This document shows, in pieces, positions 26,918 to 34,914 of a stretch of 64,000 nucleotides of DNA (position 1 is the first letter of the stretch; each line of letters begins with the position of its first letter). Where the stretch lies: positions 124,001 through 188,000 of the forward strand of contig CBDDLH010000012.1 in assembly GCA_965230565.1 (NCBI GenBank). Direction: 5' to 3'. Under the pieces are notes generated by a model, which saw nothing but the letters and a program-made list of their open reading frames with translations, ran no database searches and had not been told where the DNA came from. The DNA comes from BCD1 sp965230565. GTDB taxonomy: Bacteria > Bacteroidota > Bacteroidia > Chitinophagales > Saprospiraceae. The position numbers were made by a program, and so were the translations under genes.

Positions 26918-28477
26918 ATGGTTGAGAAGAAGGCGGTAATTCCGATCACTGATGAGGAGAGAGCAGCGATAGAACAAGCCTATCGTGACATGGTTGCTAC
27001 CATCAAATCTGACATGGATGCCCATGACAGAGAACAGATTCGTGTGGCCTTTGAAATGGCTTTTGATGCGCATAGTAAACAGCGAAGGAAATCCGGCGAA
27101 CCTTACATATTTCATCCGATCACTGTTGCCCAAATTTGCGCAGAAGAGATCGGGTTAGGCCCTACTGCCATTGTCAGTGCATTGCTGCATGATGTAGTTG
27201 AAGATACCGAAATTACCCTCGAAACCATTATCGATACTTTCGGAAACAGAGTTGGAAAAATGGTGGACGGTCTTACAAAACTGGACAGTGCCTACAATGC
27301 CTCCAGCCCACAGGCCGAAAACTTCAAAAAAGTCCTTAGTACACTGGTAGAAGATGTGCGTGTCGTACTGATCAAAATGGCCGACCGACTGCACAACATG
27401 CGTACCTTAGGATCTATGCCGGCACATAAACAGCTCAAAATTGCCGCCGAAACCAGTTACGTTTATGCACCTCTGGCCCACAGGCTTGGTTTATATGCTT
27501 TCAAAACTGAATTTCTGGATCTCTGTATGAAAATTACAGATCCTGAGGATTACCACAGTATCGCCAAACAACTGGCCGCTACCAAAAGAGCCCGGGAAGC
27601 CTATATTGATGAGTTTATCACACCACTGAGAAGTCACCTTGATCTGCTCAACGTCCCTTACAGAATATTCGGAAGGCCTAAATCTATTTATTCGATTTGG
27701 AATAAACTCAAAACAAAAGGAGTACCCTTTGAAGAAATATACGACCTTTTTGCCGTTCGAATCATTTTAAATGTTCCGCCGGAAAAAGAAAAAGCCATGT
27801 GCTGGGGTGTTTACTCCATTGTTACGGATGTGCACACACCAATCCCGGAAAGGCTCAAAGACTGGATCACCACTCCAAAATCCAATGGGTACGAATCACT
27901 GCACACTACTGTGATCGGTCCGAAAGGTCGATTCGTGGAAGTACAAATTCGTAGTGAACGTATGGATGAAATTGCGGAACGAGGTTTTGCCGCTCACTGG
28001 AAATACAAAGGAGTAACCGGTGGAGCACAGGATGTTTACGAACAGTGGCTCGACAGCGTCCGGGAAATTCTGGAAGATCCTAACAGTGACGCTGTAGAAT
28101 TCCTTGGTGATTTTAAAGCCAACAACCTTTTTCACGAAGAAGTATATGTATATACCCCTAACGGGGACATGAAAATATTGCCCAAAGGGGCTTCCGCTTT
28201 GGACTTTGCTTTCAGCATTCACACAGATGTAGGGTATCATTGCAGCGCCATTAAGGTAGGAAGCAAGCTCGTGCCGATGGGATACATTCTGCAAAACGGA
28301 GACCAGGTAACTGTTATTACCAATAAAAACCAGCGCCCGAGTGAGGACTGGCTTAAAATGGTCACCACAGGTAAGGCTCGCTCCAAAATTCGTTCCGCAA
28401 TGAAAGAGGAACGCCGGAAGAAAGGAGAATTCGGGAAGGAAGCATCTGGAGAGAAAATTCCGTCACCTCAAAGTTGA
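26918..28477 (+). CDS. Bifunctional (p)ppGpp synthetase/hydrolase Rel, N-terminal part (frameshifted)
   Basis: 519 residues covering the enzymatic half of a long RelA/SpoT homologue. The hydrolase HD domain is intact (H66, and HDVVED at 91-96), so hydrolysis is expected. The synthetase domain shows GRPKSIYSIWNKL, the YESLHTT segment and EVQIRSERMD, and the TGS domain follows (VYVYTPNGDMKILPKGASALDFAFSIHTDVG). The frame then shifts: after GEFGKEA the next codons give a short unrelated tail, while the expected continuation LERKFRHLKVDFDDA lies in the +1 frame. One extra base at 28445-28447 explains this. The product, if translated, would keep catalysis but lose the ribosome-sensing C-terminus. 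Confidence 0.9.
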   Translation: MVEKKAVIPITDEERAAIEQAYRDMVATIKSDMDAHDREQIRVAFEMAFDAHSKQRRKSGEPYIFHPITVAQICAEEIGLGPTAIVSALLHDVVEDTEITLETIIDTFGNRVGKMVDGLTKLDSAYNASSPQAENFKKVLSTLVEDVRVVLIKMADRLHNMRTLGSMPAHKQLKIAAETSYVYAPLAHRLGLYAFKTEFLDLCMKITDPEDYHSIAKQLAATKRAREAYIDEFITPLRSHLDLLNVPYRIFGRPKSIYSIWNKLKTKGVPFEEIYDLFAVRIILNVPPEKEKAMCWGVYSIVTDVHTPIPERLKDWITTPKSNGYESLHTTVIGPKGRFVEVQIRSERMDEIAERGFAAHWKYKGVTGGAQDVYEQWLDSVREILEDPNSDAVEFLGDFKANNLFHEEVYVYTPNGDMKILPKGASALDFAFSIHTDVGYHCSAIKVGSKLVPMGYILQNGDQVTVITNKNQRPSEDWLKMVTTGKARSKIRSAMKEERRKKGEFGKEASGEKIPSPQS

Positions 28478-28490
28478 CTTTGACGATGCT

Positions 28491-29159
28491 GTGGAATTAC
28501 TTGTAAGTCACTACAGGTATGGTTCACATGTAGACCTTTATTATGATATTGCCATGAATCATTTCAGCATCATGGAAATATCGAAAAAGTTTAAACCATA
28601 CCTTGGAAAACTGGTTCTTAACGAAGAGTTAGAGGATGAGCATGAAGTTGAGGTAGTGTTGGAAGAGCCCAGAGAAATAAAACGTCCTCGTAAAGATAAT
28701 TTCAAACCGAGATTACTGATCAACGGAGAGGATGCTTCGAGGTTTGATTTCACCTTTGCTACTTGTTGTAACCCAGTGCAAGGGGATGAGATCTTTGCCT
28801 TTCTGACCACTAATGCCGGGTTGAAAATCCACCGGACCAATTGCCCCAATGCCACAAACATGATGGCACATTACGGCTACCGGGTCATGAAGGCCGAATG
28901 GATATTATCTCCACAATCACAATTTGTGGCCAGTCTGGAAATTACCGGAGTGGACAACGGTCCCGGGGTAATCGAGCAATTGAGTCATGAGCTTTCTTCA
29001 CTGCTTGGACTGAATATCCGCTCCTTCTCCATTGCTGGAAATGAAGGTTTTTATGAAGGTACCATCAGCGTATTGGTGTCCAATAAAGATCAATTAAATA
29101 TGGCTATGCGGGTTTTACAAAACCTTGACATCGTTTCAACTGTTAAAAGAGTAGCGTAA
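28491..29159 (+). CDS. Rel C-terminal part (zinc-finger/conserved-cysteine and ACT domains), split off by frameshift
   Basis: 222 residues in the frame opened by a GTG at 28491, but homology runs upstream in this frame to about 28446 (LERKFRHLKVDFDDAVELL), so this is the detached end of the gene at 26918. It holds the conserved cysteine domain (TCCNPVQGDEIFAFLTT...HRTNCPN) and a C-terminal ACT domain (FVASLEITGVDNGPGVIEQL). In long Rel proteins these regions contact the ribosome and regulate the balance of synthesis and hydrolysis. There is no independent start signal, so it is probably not expressed alone unless ribosomes shift frame. Confidence 0.85.
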   Translation: MELLVSHYRYGSHVDLYYDIAMNHFSIMEISKKFKPYLGKLVLNEELEDEHEVEVVLEEPREIKRPRKDNFKPRLLINGEDASRFDFTFATCCNPVQGDEIFAFLTTNAGLKIHRTNCPNATNMMAHYGYRVMKAEWILSPQSQFVASLEITGVDNGPGVIEQLSHELSSLLGLNIRSFSIAGNEGFYEGTISVLVSNKDQLNMAMRVLQNLDIVSTVKRVA

Positions 29160-29338
29160 TTTAGTTAACAGTCAGCAGTACCAGTTGGCAGTCATTAGTG
29201 GTGAACGGCTCACGGTAGACAGCCTACGGCTAAAAAAGCCCAAAAGATGTAAGAATTGCTTACAGACAAGGCGGAAAAGACCTCCCACAATTTCAAATAG
29301 CTTTGTCAAATGCATGCGAAGAAAAAATAAAACAACTT

Positions 29339-29374
29339 GAACTATTTGAACCATTCGAACCATTTGAACAACTT
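29339..29374 (+). repeat. Four imperfect 9-bp tandem repeats upstream of fur-like gene
   Basis: GAACTATTT, GAACCATTC, GAACCATTT and GAACAACTT follow each other without gaps, 40 bp before the Fur-family start. The function is unknown; it could be a slipped-strand microsatellite or an operator array. Confidence 0.75.
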
Positions 29375-29414
29375 AAACCCTTAAAACCACAACACACAAT
29401 TAAAACAACTAATC

Positions 29415-29900
29415 GTGAATCAAACCAATCATACTCCGGACAACGTTATCGCAGAAGTGAAAAACATTTTCTCAACACACCTTGAGCAAAATAACCTGAG
29501 AAAAACTCCGGAGCGGTATGCAATCCTGGAAGAGATTTATCGTCGCACTGACCACTTCGATGCAGAAGCGTTGTATATCCACATGAAAAATAAAAACTAC
29601 ATGGTGAGCCGTGCCACTGTGTATAATACCCTTGAACTTCTGGTAAACTGCGACCTGGTTAAAAAACACCAGTTCGGTAAAAACATCGCCCAATACGAAA
29701 AGTCCTATGGTTACAAACAGCACGATCACCTCATTTGTGTAGACTGCGGAAAAGTCTTTGAATTTTGCGATCCTCGCGTACAACAGATTAAAGACATGAT
29801 GGGAGAAGTTTTGAAGTTCAAGATCACCCATCATTCGCTGAATCTTTATGGTCAGTGCAACGGAGCTTGTGATAAGGCGAAGTCAAATGGCACTGATTAA
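29415..29900 (+). CDS. Fur-family metal- or peroxide-responsive repressor
   Basis: 161 residues from a GTG at 29415; no in-frame ATG lies before the conserved region. The winged-helix DNA-binding domain has RKTPERYAILEEIYRR and MVSRATVYNTLELLV, the recognition helix of Fur/PerR/Zur. The dimerisation half has HDHLICVDCGKVFEFCD and ITHHSLNLYGQCNGAC, giving the two CxxC-type structural zinc sites and the HHS metal site. The regulated metal (Fe, Zn, or Mn/peroxide) cannot be decided from sequence. It follows the rel gene by 255 bp and precedes purA. Confidence 0.9.
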   Translation: MNQTNHTPDNVIAEVKNIFSTHLEQNNLRKTPERYAILEEIYRRTDHFDAEALYIHMKNKNYMVSRATVYNTLELLVNCDLVKKHQFGKNIAQYEKSYGYKQHDHLICVDCGKVFEFCDPRVQQIKDMMGEVLKFKITHHSLNLYGQCNGACDKAKSNGTD

Positions 29901-29965
29901 TTTCTTTGATTCAACTACAATTAAAAGAATACTAACATTTTAACTCTTCACATTAGAGAATTCCC

Positions 29966-29973
29966 TACTTTTG
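29966..29973 (+). promoter_or_regulatory. Bacteroidota -7 box upstream of purA
   Basis: TACTTTTG matches TAnnTTTG and would start a ~200-nt leader before the purA ATG at 30183. The -33 site is not clear. Confidence 0.5.
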
Positions 29974-30008
29974 CAGCGAAATTCGTTCATTAAATGATGT
30001 TTGAGGCA

Positions 30009-30154
30009 GTCTCAAAAGAAATCAGGAAGAAAACTATGCCCTTTTTTAGATCAAAAATCCGTTTTCACCTGTTGGATCAGTTTGAATCAGCGTTCTGGGT
30101 TTTCTTTAAAACAGAATAATATTTTCACATGATCCTGAAAATGGCTTTTGAGAC
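30009..30154 (+). ncRNA. Candidate structured purA leader
   Basis: Three segments on each side can pair in nested order: GTCTCAAAAG (30009-30018) with 30145-30154 (10 bp); TCAGGA (30022-30027) with 30133-30138 (6 bp); AGAAAAC (30028-30034) with GTTTTCT (30099-30105). The closing stem sits 28 nt before the purA start. No known riboswitch class was recognised. It could instead be a small element with inverted ends. Confidence 0.35.
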
Positions 30155-30182
30155 AACCGCATAACCAAAACAAAGCTAACCA

Positions 30183-31451
30183 ATGGCAATTGATGTTATT
30201 CTCGGATTACAATGGGGAGATGAAGGTAAAGGAAAAATCGTAGACTACCTGGCTCCGAATTACGATATTGTAGCCCGCTTCCAGGGAGGTCCCAATGCCG
30301 GACATACTTTGATCTTCGACGGTAATAAATTTGTGCTGCACACCGTCCCTTCCGGAATTTTCAGAAAAGAACAACTCAACCTTATCGGCAATGGTGTAGT
30401 TATCGATCCCATCACGCTGTCTAAGGAATTAAAAAATATTGAAGCGGCTAAGGTACCGTACCAGGATCGCCTGTTCGTAGCCAAAAAGGCACACCTCATC
30501 CTGCCAACACATCGCTACCTTGATGCTGCTTCCGAAAATGCTAAAGGAAAAAGCAAAATCGGATCTACCCTTAAAGGTATTGGCCCTGCCTATATGGATA
30601 AAACCGGACGTAATGGTTTACGGGTAGGAGATATTTCAAGTCCGGATTTCAAGAAGAAATATGAGGCACTGAAAGACAAACACCTTAAATTGATCAGCCT
30701 TTACCCTGAAATTGATTTCGACCTCGAAGGGGAAGAAAAGCAGTGGATGGAAAGTATTGAGATTTTGAACTCCCTTAACCATGTAGATGGTGAATATTTC
30801 ATCAACAATGCCCTTGCTGAAGGTAAACGAGTGCTGGCAGAAGGTGCTCAGGGTTCCATGCTGGACATTGACCACGGAACTTATCCTTTTGTAACCTCTT
30901 CCAATACCACCACTGCCGGTGTATGTACTGGTTTGGGAGTAGCACCAAGTACCATTGGTGAAGTTATCGGAATCACCAAAGCATATTGTACCCGTGTTGG
31001 TTCAGGACCGTTCCCAACAGAATTACATGATGAAACCGGAGAATTTCTCCGCAAGGAAGGTCATGAATTCGGTGCTACAACCGGAAGACCGCGCCGCTGC
31101 GGCTGGATCGACCTGCCACAACTTAAATACAGCATCATGCTGAGTGGAGTGACTCAATTGGTCATCACCAAAATTGATGTACTCAACAAATTCAGCGAGG
31201 TAAAAGCTGCCACAACCTATGAGATTGACGGAAAGCAAACCAAACAATTGCCATTCGATCTTTGTGACGAAACAGCAACGCCTCAATACACCGCCTATCC
31301 TGGCTGGGAAAAGGATCTTACGGGTATTAACAATTTCGGGGACCTTCCGGAAAATGCAAAAAGTTACGTTGAAACTTTGGAAAAAGAACTAGACACTAGG
31401 GTAAGCATGGTATCTACCGGACCTGACAGAAAAGAACTGATCGTAAAATAA
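30183..31451 (+). CDS. purA: Adenylosuccinate synthetase
   Basis: 422 residues, normal length. PurA joins IMP and aspartate with GTP hydrolysis, the first step from IMP to AMP. The N-terminal GLQWGDEGKGKIVDYL carries the catalytic Asp and GTP-binding P-loop, followed by QGGPNAGHT. Later motifs are GIGPAYMDKTGRNGLRVGD, EGAQGSMLDIDHGTYPFVTSS and the substrate loop TTGRPRRCGWIDL. It has a long, possibly structured leader. Confidence 0.97.
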   Translation: MAIDVILGLQWGDEGKGKIVDYLAPNYDIVARFQGGPNAGHTLIFDGNKFVLHTVPSGIFRKEQLNLIGNGVVIDPITLSKELKNIEAAKVPYQDRLFVAKKAHLILPTHRYLDAASENAKGKSKIGSTLKGIGPAYMDKTGRNGLRVGDISSPDFKKKYEALKDKHLKLISLYPEIDFDLEGEEKQWMESIEILNSLNHVDGEYFINNALAEGKRVLAEGAQGSMLDIDHGTYPFVTSSNTTTAGVCTGLGVAPSTIGEVIGITKAYCTRVGSGPFPTELHDETGEFLRKEGHEFGATTGRPRRCGWIDLPQLKYSIMLSGVTQLVITKIDVLNKFSEVKAATTYEIDGKQTKQLPFDLCDETATPQYTAYPGWEKDLTGINNFGDLPENAKSYVETLEKELDTRVSMVSTGPDRKELIVK

Positions 31452-31508
31452 TTGGTTTTTGAGGAATTATTTTTTCCTGTTAATTGTTGCTGGAATCAAT
31501 CCATTCTT

Positions 31509-31541
31509 ATAAATACTATTTCTTGAAGAAATAGTATTTAT
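31509..31541. repeat. Triloop hairpin of the AAATACTATTT family
   Basis: A perfect 15-bp stem (31509-31523 with 31527-31541) with loop TGA. A close relative with the same AAATACTATTT core is at 58059-58091. It lies 58 bp after purA, has no following T-run, and could still stop transcription. Confidence 0.8.
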
Positions 31542-31563
31542 TGGGAAGAAGTATTTATAAGTT

Positions 31564-31595
31564 TTTGATGTATTTCAAAATACTCCCTATTTTCG
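31564..31595 (+). promoter_or_regulatory. Bacteroidota-type promoter for asnS
   Basis: TTTG at 31564-31567, a 20-bp spacer, and TATTTTCG at 31588-31595 (one change from TAnnTTTG) give the best two-part sigma-ABfr match in the window. The leader to the ATG at 31712 would be about 110 nt. Confidence 0.6.
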
Positions 31596-31670
31596 CGACT
31601 TGTTTATAAAAAACAGTTTGCTTGTAAAACTAATTGGCGAGCAAAAGGTCCTGGCTGTAAGGTTTTTTCT

Positions 31671-31700
31671 CCTCAGCCTCAGCCTTAGCCTCAGCCTTCA
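31671..31700 (+). repeat. Hexamer microsatellite in the asnS leader
   Basis: Five tandem 6-bp units (CCTCAG, CCTCAG, CCTTAG, CCTCAG, CCTTCA) end 11 bp before the asnS start codon. A related word string occurs at 60721-60740. Confidence 0.75.
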
Positions 31701-31711
31701 AATACAAACTA

Positions 31712-33145
31712 ATGAGCAGAAGGACAGAAATTGCGGACGTATTAGCCGCTCCAAAACTGAACGAGACCGTAACCGTAATGGGTTGGGTGAGAGCTTTCCG
31801 AGCCAACAGATTCATTGCACTCAACGACGGTTCAAGCGCCAAAAACCTGCAGGTGGTAGTAGACTATGAAAAGTTTGACGAAGAAGTTATCAAAAAGGTA
31901 GGCTTCCATTCAAGCATTAAGGTTACCGGGCAACTGGTGGAATCCATGGGTTCCGGACAGGCTGTTGAAGTACATGCTGATGAAATCGAAGTATTAGGAG
32001 AAACCAATCTCGACAAATACCCATTGCAGCCGAAACGCCAAACGATGGAATTCCTTCGTGAGAATGCTCATTTCCGTATGCGTACAAATACCTTTAGCTC
32101 TGTATTCCGTATCCGCCATGCTGTGGCTTTTGCGGTGAACGAGTATTTTCATAAAAACCGTTTTTACTACATGCATACACCTATCATCACCGGTAGTGAT
32201 GCTGAAGGTGCGGGAGAGATGTTCCGTGTAACGAACTTCGATCCGGAAAACATGCCTAAAGGAGAAGACGGACAAATCGACTGGTCTCAGGACTTTTTTG
32301 GAAAAGCGACCAACCTGACGGTTTCAGGTCAGCTTCAGGCAGAGATCGGAGCACTGGCTATGGGTAAGGTTTATACCTTCGGACCTACTTTTCGTGCCGA
32401 GAATTCCAACACCTCCAGGCACCTCGCTGAATTCTGGATGATCGAACCGGAAATCGCTTTCGGAGACCTGGAAGACGATATGGACCTGGCCGAAGATTTT
32501 TCAAAATACCTGATCAACTATATCCTTGACAACTACATGGATGATCTCGAATTCCTGGACAAACGCATCCAGGATATGGAGAAGAACATGAAAAAAGAGG
32601 AACGCCGTCCGATGGGATTGATCGAGATGTTGAAGTTTGTAGTGGACAATGATTTTGAGAGAATCACTTATACGGATGCTGTGAACATGCTGCGTAATTC
32701 AAAGCCTTATAAAAAAGGCCGTTTTGAATTCCCCGTTGAATGGGGTAAAGATCTTCAGGCGGAACACGAACGCTGGCTGGTGGAGAAAAAATTCCAGAAG
32801 CCGGTTATCGTAACCGATTATCCCAAAGAGATCAAAGCATTTTACATGCGTATGAACGACGATGATAAGACGGTTGCAGCGATGGATGTTTTGTTCCCAT
32901 ACATCGGTGAAGTCATCGGAGGGTCACAGCGTGAGGAAAGACTCGATGTGCTGGTTTCACGCATGAAAGATTTTGGCATTGAAGAAGAGGAACTGTGGTG
33001 GTATCTCGACCTCCGTAAGTTCGGTGGCAACCCTCACGCAGGTTTTGGTATGGGCTTCGAAAGAATGGTCCAGTTCATCACCGGCATGGGCAACATCAGA
33101 GACGTTATCCCATTCCCCCGTGCACCAAAAAGTGCAGAGTTTTAA
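31712..33145 (+). CDS. asnS: Asparaginyl-tRNA synthetase
   Basis: 477 residues, class IIb aminoacyl-tRNA synthetase. The N-terminal OB-fold anticodon-binding domain (VTVMGWVRAFRANRFIALNDGS) is followed by the catalytic core with class II motif 1 (FRIRHAVAFAVNEYF...), motif 2 (FGPTFRAENSNTSRHLAEFWMIEPE) and motif 3 (GFGMGFERMVQFITG). The ending IRDVIPFPRAP is typical for AsnRS. A strong GNRA-like terminator follows. Confidence 0.96.
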   Translation: MSRRTEIADVLAAPKLNETVTVMGWVRAFRANRFIALNDGSSAKNLQVVVDYEKFDEEVIKKVGFHSSIKVTGQLVESMGSGQAVEVHADEIEVLGETNLDKYPLQPKRQTMEFLRENAHFRMRTNTFSSVFRIRHAVAFAVNEYFHKNRFYYMHTPIITGSDAEGAGEMFRVTNFDPENMPKGEDGQIDWSQDFFGKATNLTVSGQLQAEIGALAMGKVYTFGPTFRAENSNTSRHLAEFWMIEPEIAFGDLEDDMDLAEDFSKYLINYILDNYMDDLEFLDKRIQDMEKNMKKEERRPMGLIEMLKFVVDNDFERITYTDAVNMLRNSKPYKKGRFEFPVEWGKDLQAEHERWLVEKKFQKPVIVTDYPKEIKAFYMRMNDDDKTVAAMDVLFPYIGEVIGGSQREERLDVLVSRMKDFGIEEEELWWYLDLRKFGGNPHAGFGMGFERMVQFITGMGNIRDVIPFPRAPKSAEF

Positions 33146-33167
33146 AAAAACTCTTCAACCATAAATT

Positions 33168-33205
33168 AAAAACGGGTCATTGCGAAAGCGGTGATCCGTT
33201 TTTTT
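33168..33205 (+). terminator. Intrinsic terminator after asnS
   Basis: A 16-bp stem (33168-33183 with 33188-33203, two G-U pairs) is capped by a GAAA tetraloop and ends in a run of T through 33205. It starts 22 bp after the asnS stop codon. Confidence 0.9.
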
Positions 33206-33298
33206 ATCCCAAAATGGAACTTTTGTTAATATTTAGCCCTATTTATTAAAAAATCCCTAGTTTTATAACCATCATAAACTAATTGAAAACAAATTCAA

Positions 33299-33826
33299 AT
33301 GAAAAGGTCCACACACAAAGGCATTATTCTTGTTGCCTCAATTTTTGCATCCGTTTTTCTTCTGGCTATCGTCGCTTTGATGATCATTGGAACCATTGCT
33401 CCCGAAACATGCGTTTACCACGGCCACCAACTTCCTGAAAAATACAAAGACGAAATCAGGTCACTGGACCTTTTGGAACCAGGAGAGGAAATCGCATATT
33501 TTTATACAGATGGCTTTTTAGACATTAAGGAAGGGTTTTATTACGTATCAGACAGACACCTGGTCATCTATAGTAGCCAATGGGAAGACCCCGCTTCCAT
33601 AATCGACTTCGAAGATATTATTTACCTGGATGCTACCTTTGATGATTCATTCCTCAACGATTCATTTATCGAAGTCAGCACCAATGACGGAATGGAATAC
33701 TGGTTTCCCGTTTCAAGTGAAAAAGGCCTGGATAAGACCTTTTTCAACTACCTCAAAGAGCAAACAGACATTCCAGAGGTATCCCTAGAGGAAATGGAAG
33801 TGGATTTTGAGGAGCAAGTGGAATAA
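33299..33826 (+). CDS. Membrane-anchored protein, unknown
   Basis: 175 residues. A hydrophobic segment at about residues 9-32 (IILVASIFASVFLLAIVALMIIG) anchors an acidic extracytoplasmic domain. The stretch YFYTDGFLDIKEGFYYVSDRHLVIYS and the following ASIIDFEDIIYLDA have the alternation of a PH-like/bacterial PH domain strand meander, which is a structural guess. No catalytic motif is seen. It appears monocistronic, preceded by the asnS terminator. Confidence 0.7.
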   Translation: MKRSTHKGIILVASIFASVFLLAIVALMIIGTIAPETCVYHGHQLPEKYKDEIRSLDLLEPGEEIAYFYTDGFLDIKEGFYYVSDRHLVIYSSQWEDPASIIDFEDIIYLDATFDDSFLNDSFIEVSTNDGMEYWFPVSSEKGLDKTFFNYLKEQTDIPEVSLEEMEVDFEEQVE

Positions 33827-33951
33827 TAAAGTATTGATCAAAGTAATCAAATAAGAGGAAATATATTGCCTTCATTAAACACATAGGCATGAAGTTCACA
33901 AAAAACTTCATGTGCTTTATGCTTTTGTATTTGAAGAATACTATCGGTCTA

Positions 33952-34644
33952 ATGAAAATTAAACTTACCTACCTATTATACTTTGTCATTTTCCTAATCG
34001 CTCTAAGAATCTTTCGTCAGATCCAAAGGAATACAATTCCTATTGAAGATGTTGTTTATGAGGAACTAAATCAAATTTCGCAAACTGATACTGGGATTGT
34101 GATAATGTTGATCCCGAATAAGACTTATTACAGGATTGGAGAAAAACCTGACTTGGATGTCTTGTTAGTGAACAATACTGACTCCACCATATTATTATCC
34201 AGTTGCCTGGACGGTTCAAGCGATGGAACCAGGCTTCCATATTGTGACCTTAAAATTCTCAATAAAAAAGCAAAGCATAGACCAATTTGCCTTCTTCCCA
34301 ATTCTCTATTACCCAGCGATCTAAAATGGGTCCCTTCAGGAAAAAGCTTCAACATTATTGATGGGCATAAAATAAGAAGGGATACGTCTAATAATTCCAA
34401 TGAAAAACCATTTGTAAGGACTACCCTTGAAAACTACTGGTACCCCAGAGGCTTTGAAGGTACCAACTACCTCCTGCCAGGCAACTATAAAGTTCAATTT
34501 CATTATAACACCATCGACACAACAACCTTTCAGGGATGGAATGCTAATGAGGACTTTGAATTATTCGATACTATCTTACTACACCAAATCCCCAAAATCA
34601 ATATCAAAAGCAATATTGTCACCCTCAAATACAGACTTTTTTAA
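33952..34644 (+). CDS. Membrane-anchored protein, unknown
   Basis: 230 residues from the ATG at 33952, which starts directly before a membrane segment (LTYLLYFVIFLIALRIF); an upstream in-frame ATG at 33889 would add 21 residues. The rest is an extracytoplasmic beta-rich domain with LIPNKTYYRIGEKPDLDVLLVNN and a C-terminal LLPGNYKVQFHYN, reminiscent of Ig-like domains of secreted proteins. No family assigned. The base composition is more AT-rich than that of neighbouring housekeeping genes. Confidence 0.65.
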   Translation: MKIKLTYLLYFVIFLIALRIFRQIQRNTIPIEDVVYEELNQISQTDTGIVIMLIPNKTYYRIGEKPDLDVLLVNNTDSTILLSSCLDGSSDGTRLPYCDLKILNKKAKHRPICLLPNSLLPSDLKWVPSGKSFNIIDGHKIRRDTSNNSNEKPFVRTTLENYWYPRGFEGTNYLLPGNYKVQFHYNTIDTTTFQGWNANEDFELFDTILLHQIPKINIKSNIVTLKYRLF

Positions 34645-34741
34645 AACAACTTTATGTACTTTGTGCCTCCCGACCTTTCGGTACGGGATTTCTCTTTGTT
34701 CAACACTCATTCCATATGTGTTTTATCAAAAATCCGGAGAC

Positions 34742-34914
34742 ATGCGCCTAACCAAAACGAGCCTCTTAATCCTATCTTTTTTAATTCCTTTTATTGCCAA
34801 CGCTCAGCTTTTCATCCATGAAAAACCTAGGAAAGCACATTTATAAAAAAGACTGGATTGACTTTAACAAAAACGGCATAAAAGATGTGTACGAAGACCC
34901 TTACCAAATCCATC
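34742..34914 (+). pseudogene. Detached 5' end of the GH3 gene (two frameshifts)
   Basis: An ATG at 34742 begins a good signal peptide (SLLILSFLIPFIANAQ), but the frame stops at 34844-34846. One extra C at 34826-34827 moves the expected continuation LGKHIYKKDWIDFNKNG into the next frame. That frame in turn stops just past 34914, because an extra T at 34901-34902 shifts it again; removing it gives VYEDP joined to TKSIDERVQ, the start of the long open frame. The original glucosidase gene therefore probably ran 34742-37161. Confidence 0.7.

Noticed and set aside
34427..34741. Long open frame leading into the GH3 signal peptide
   Set aside because: It overlaps the end of the 33952 gene in another frame and has no protein character before the ATG at 34742.
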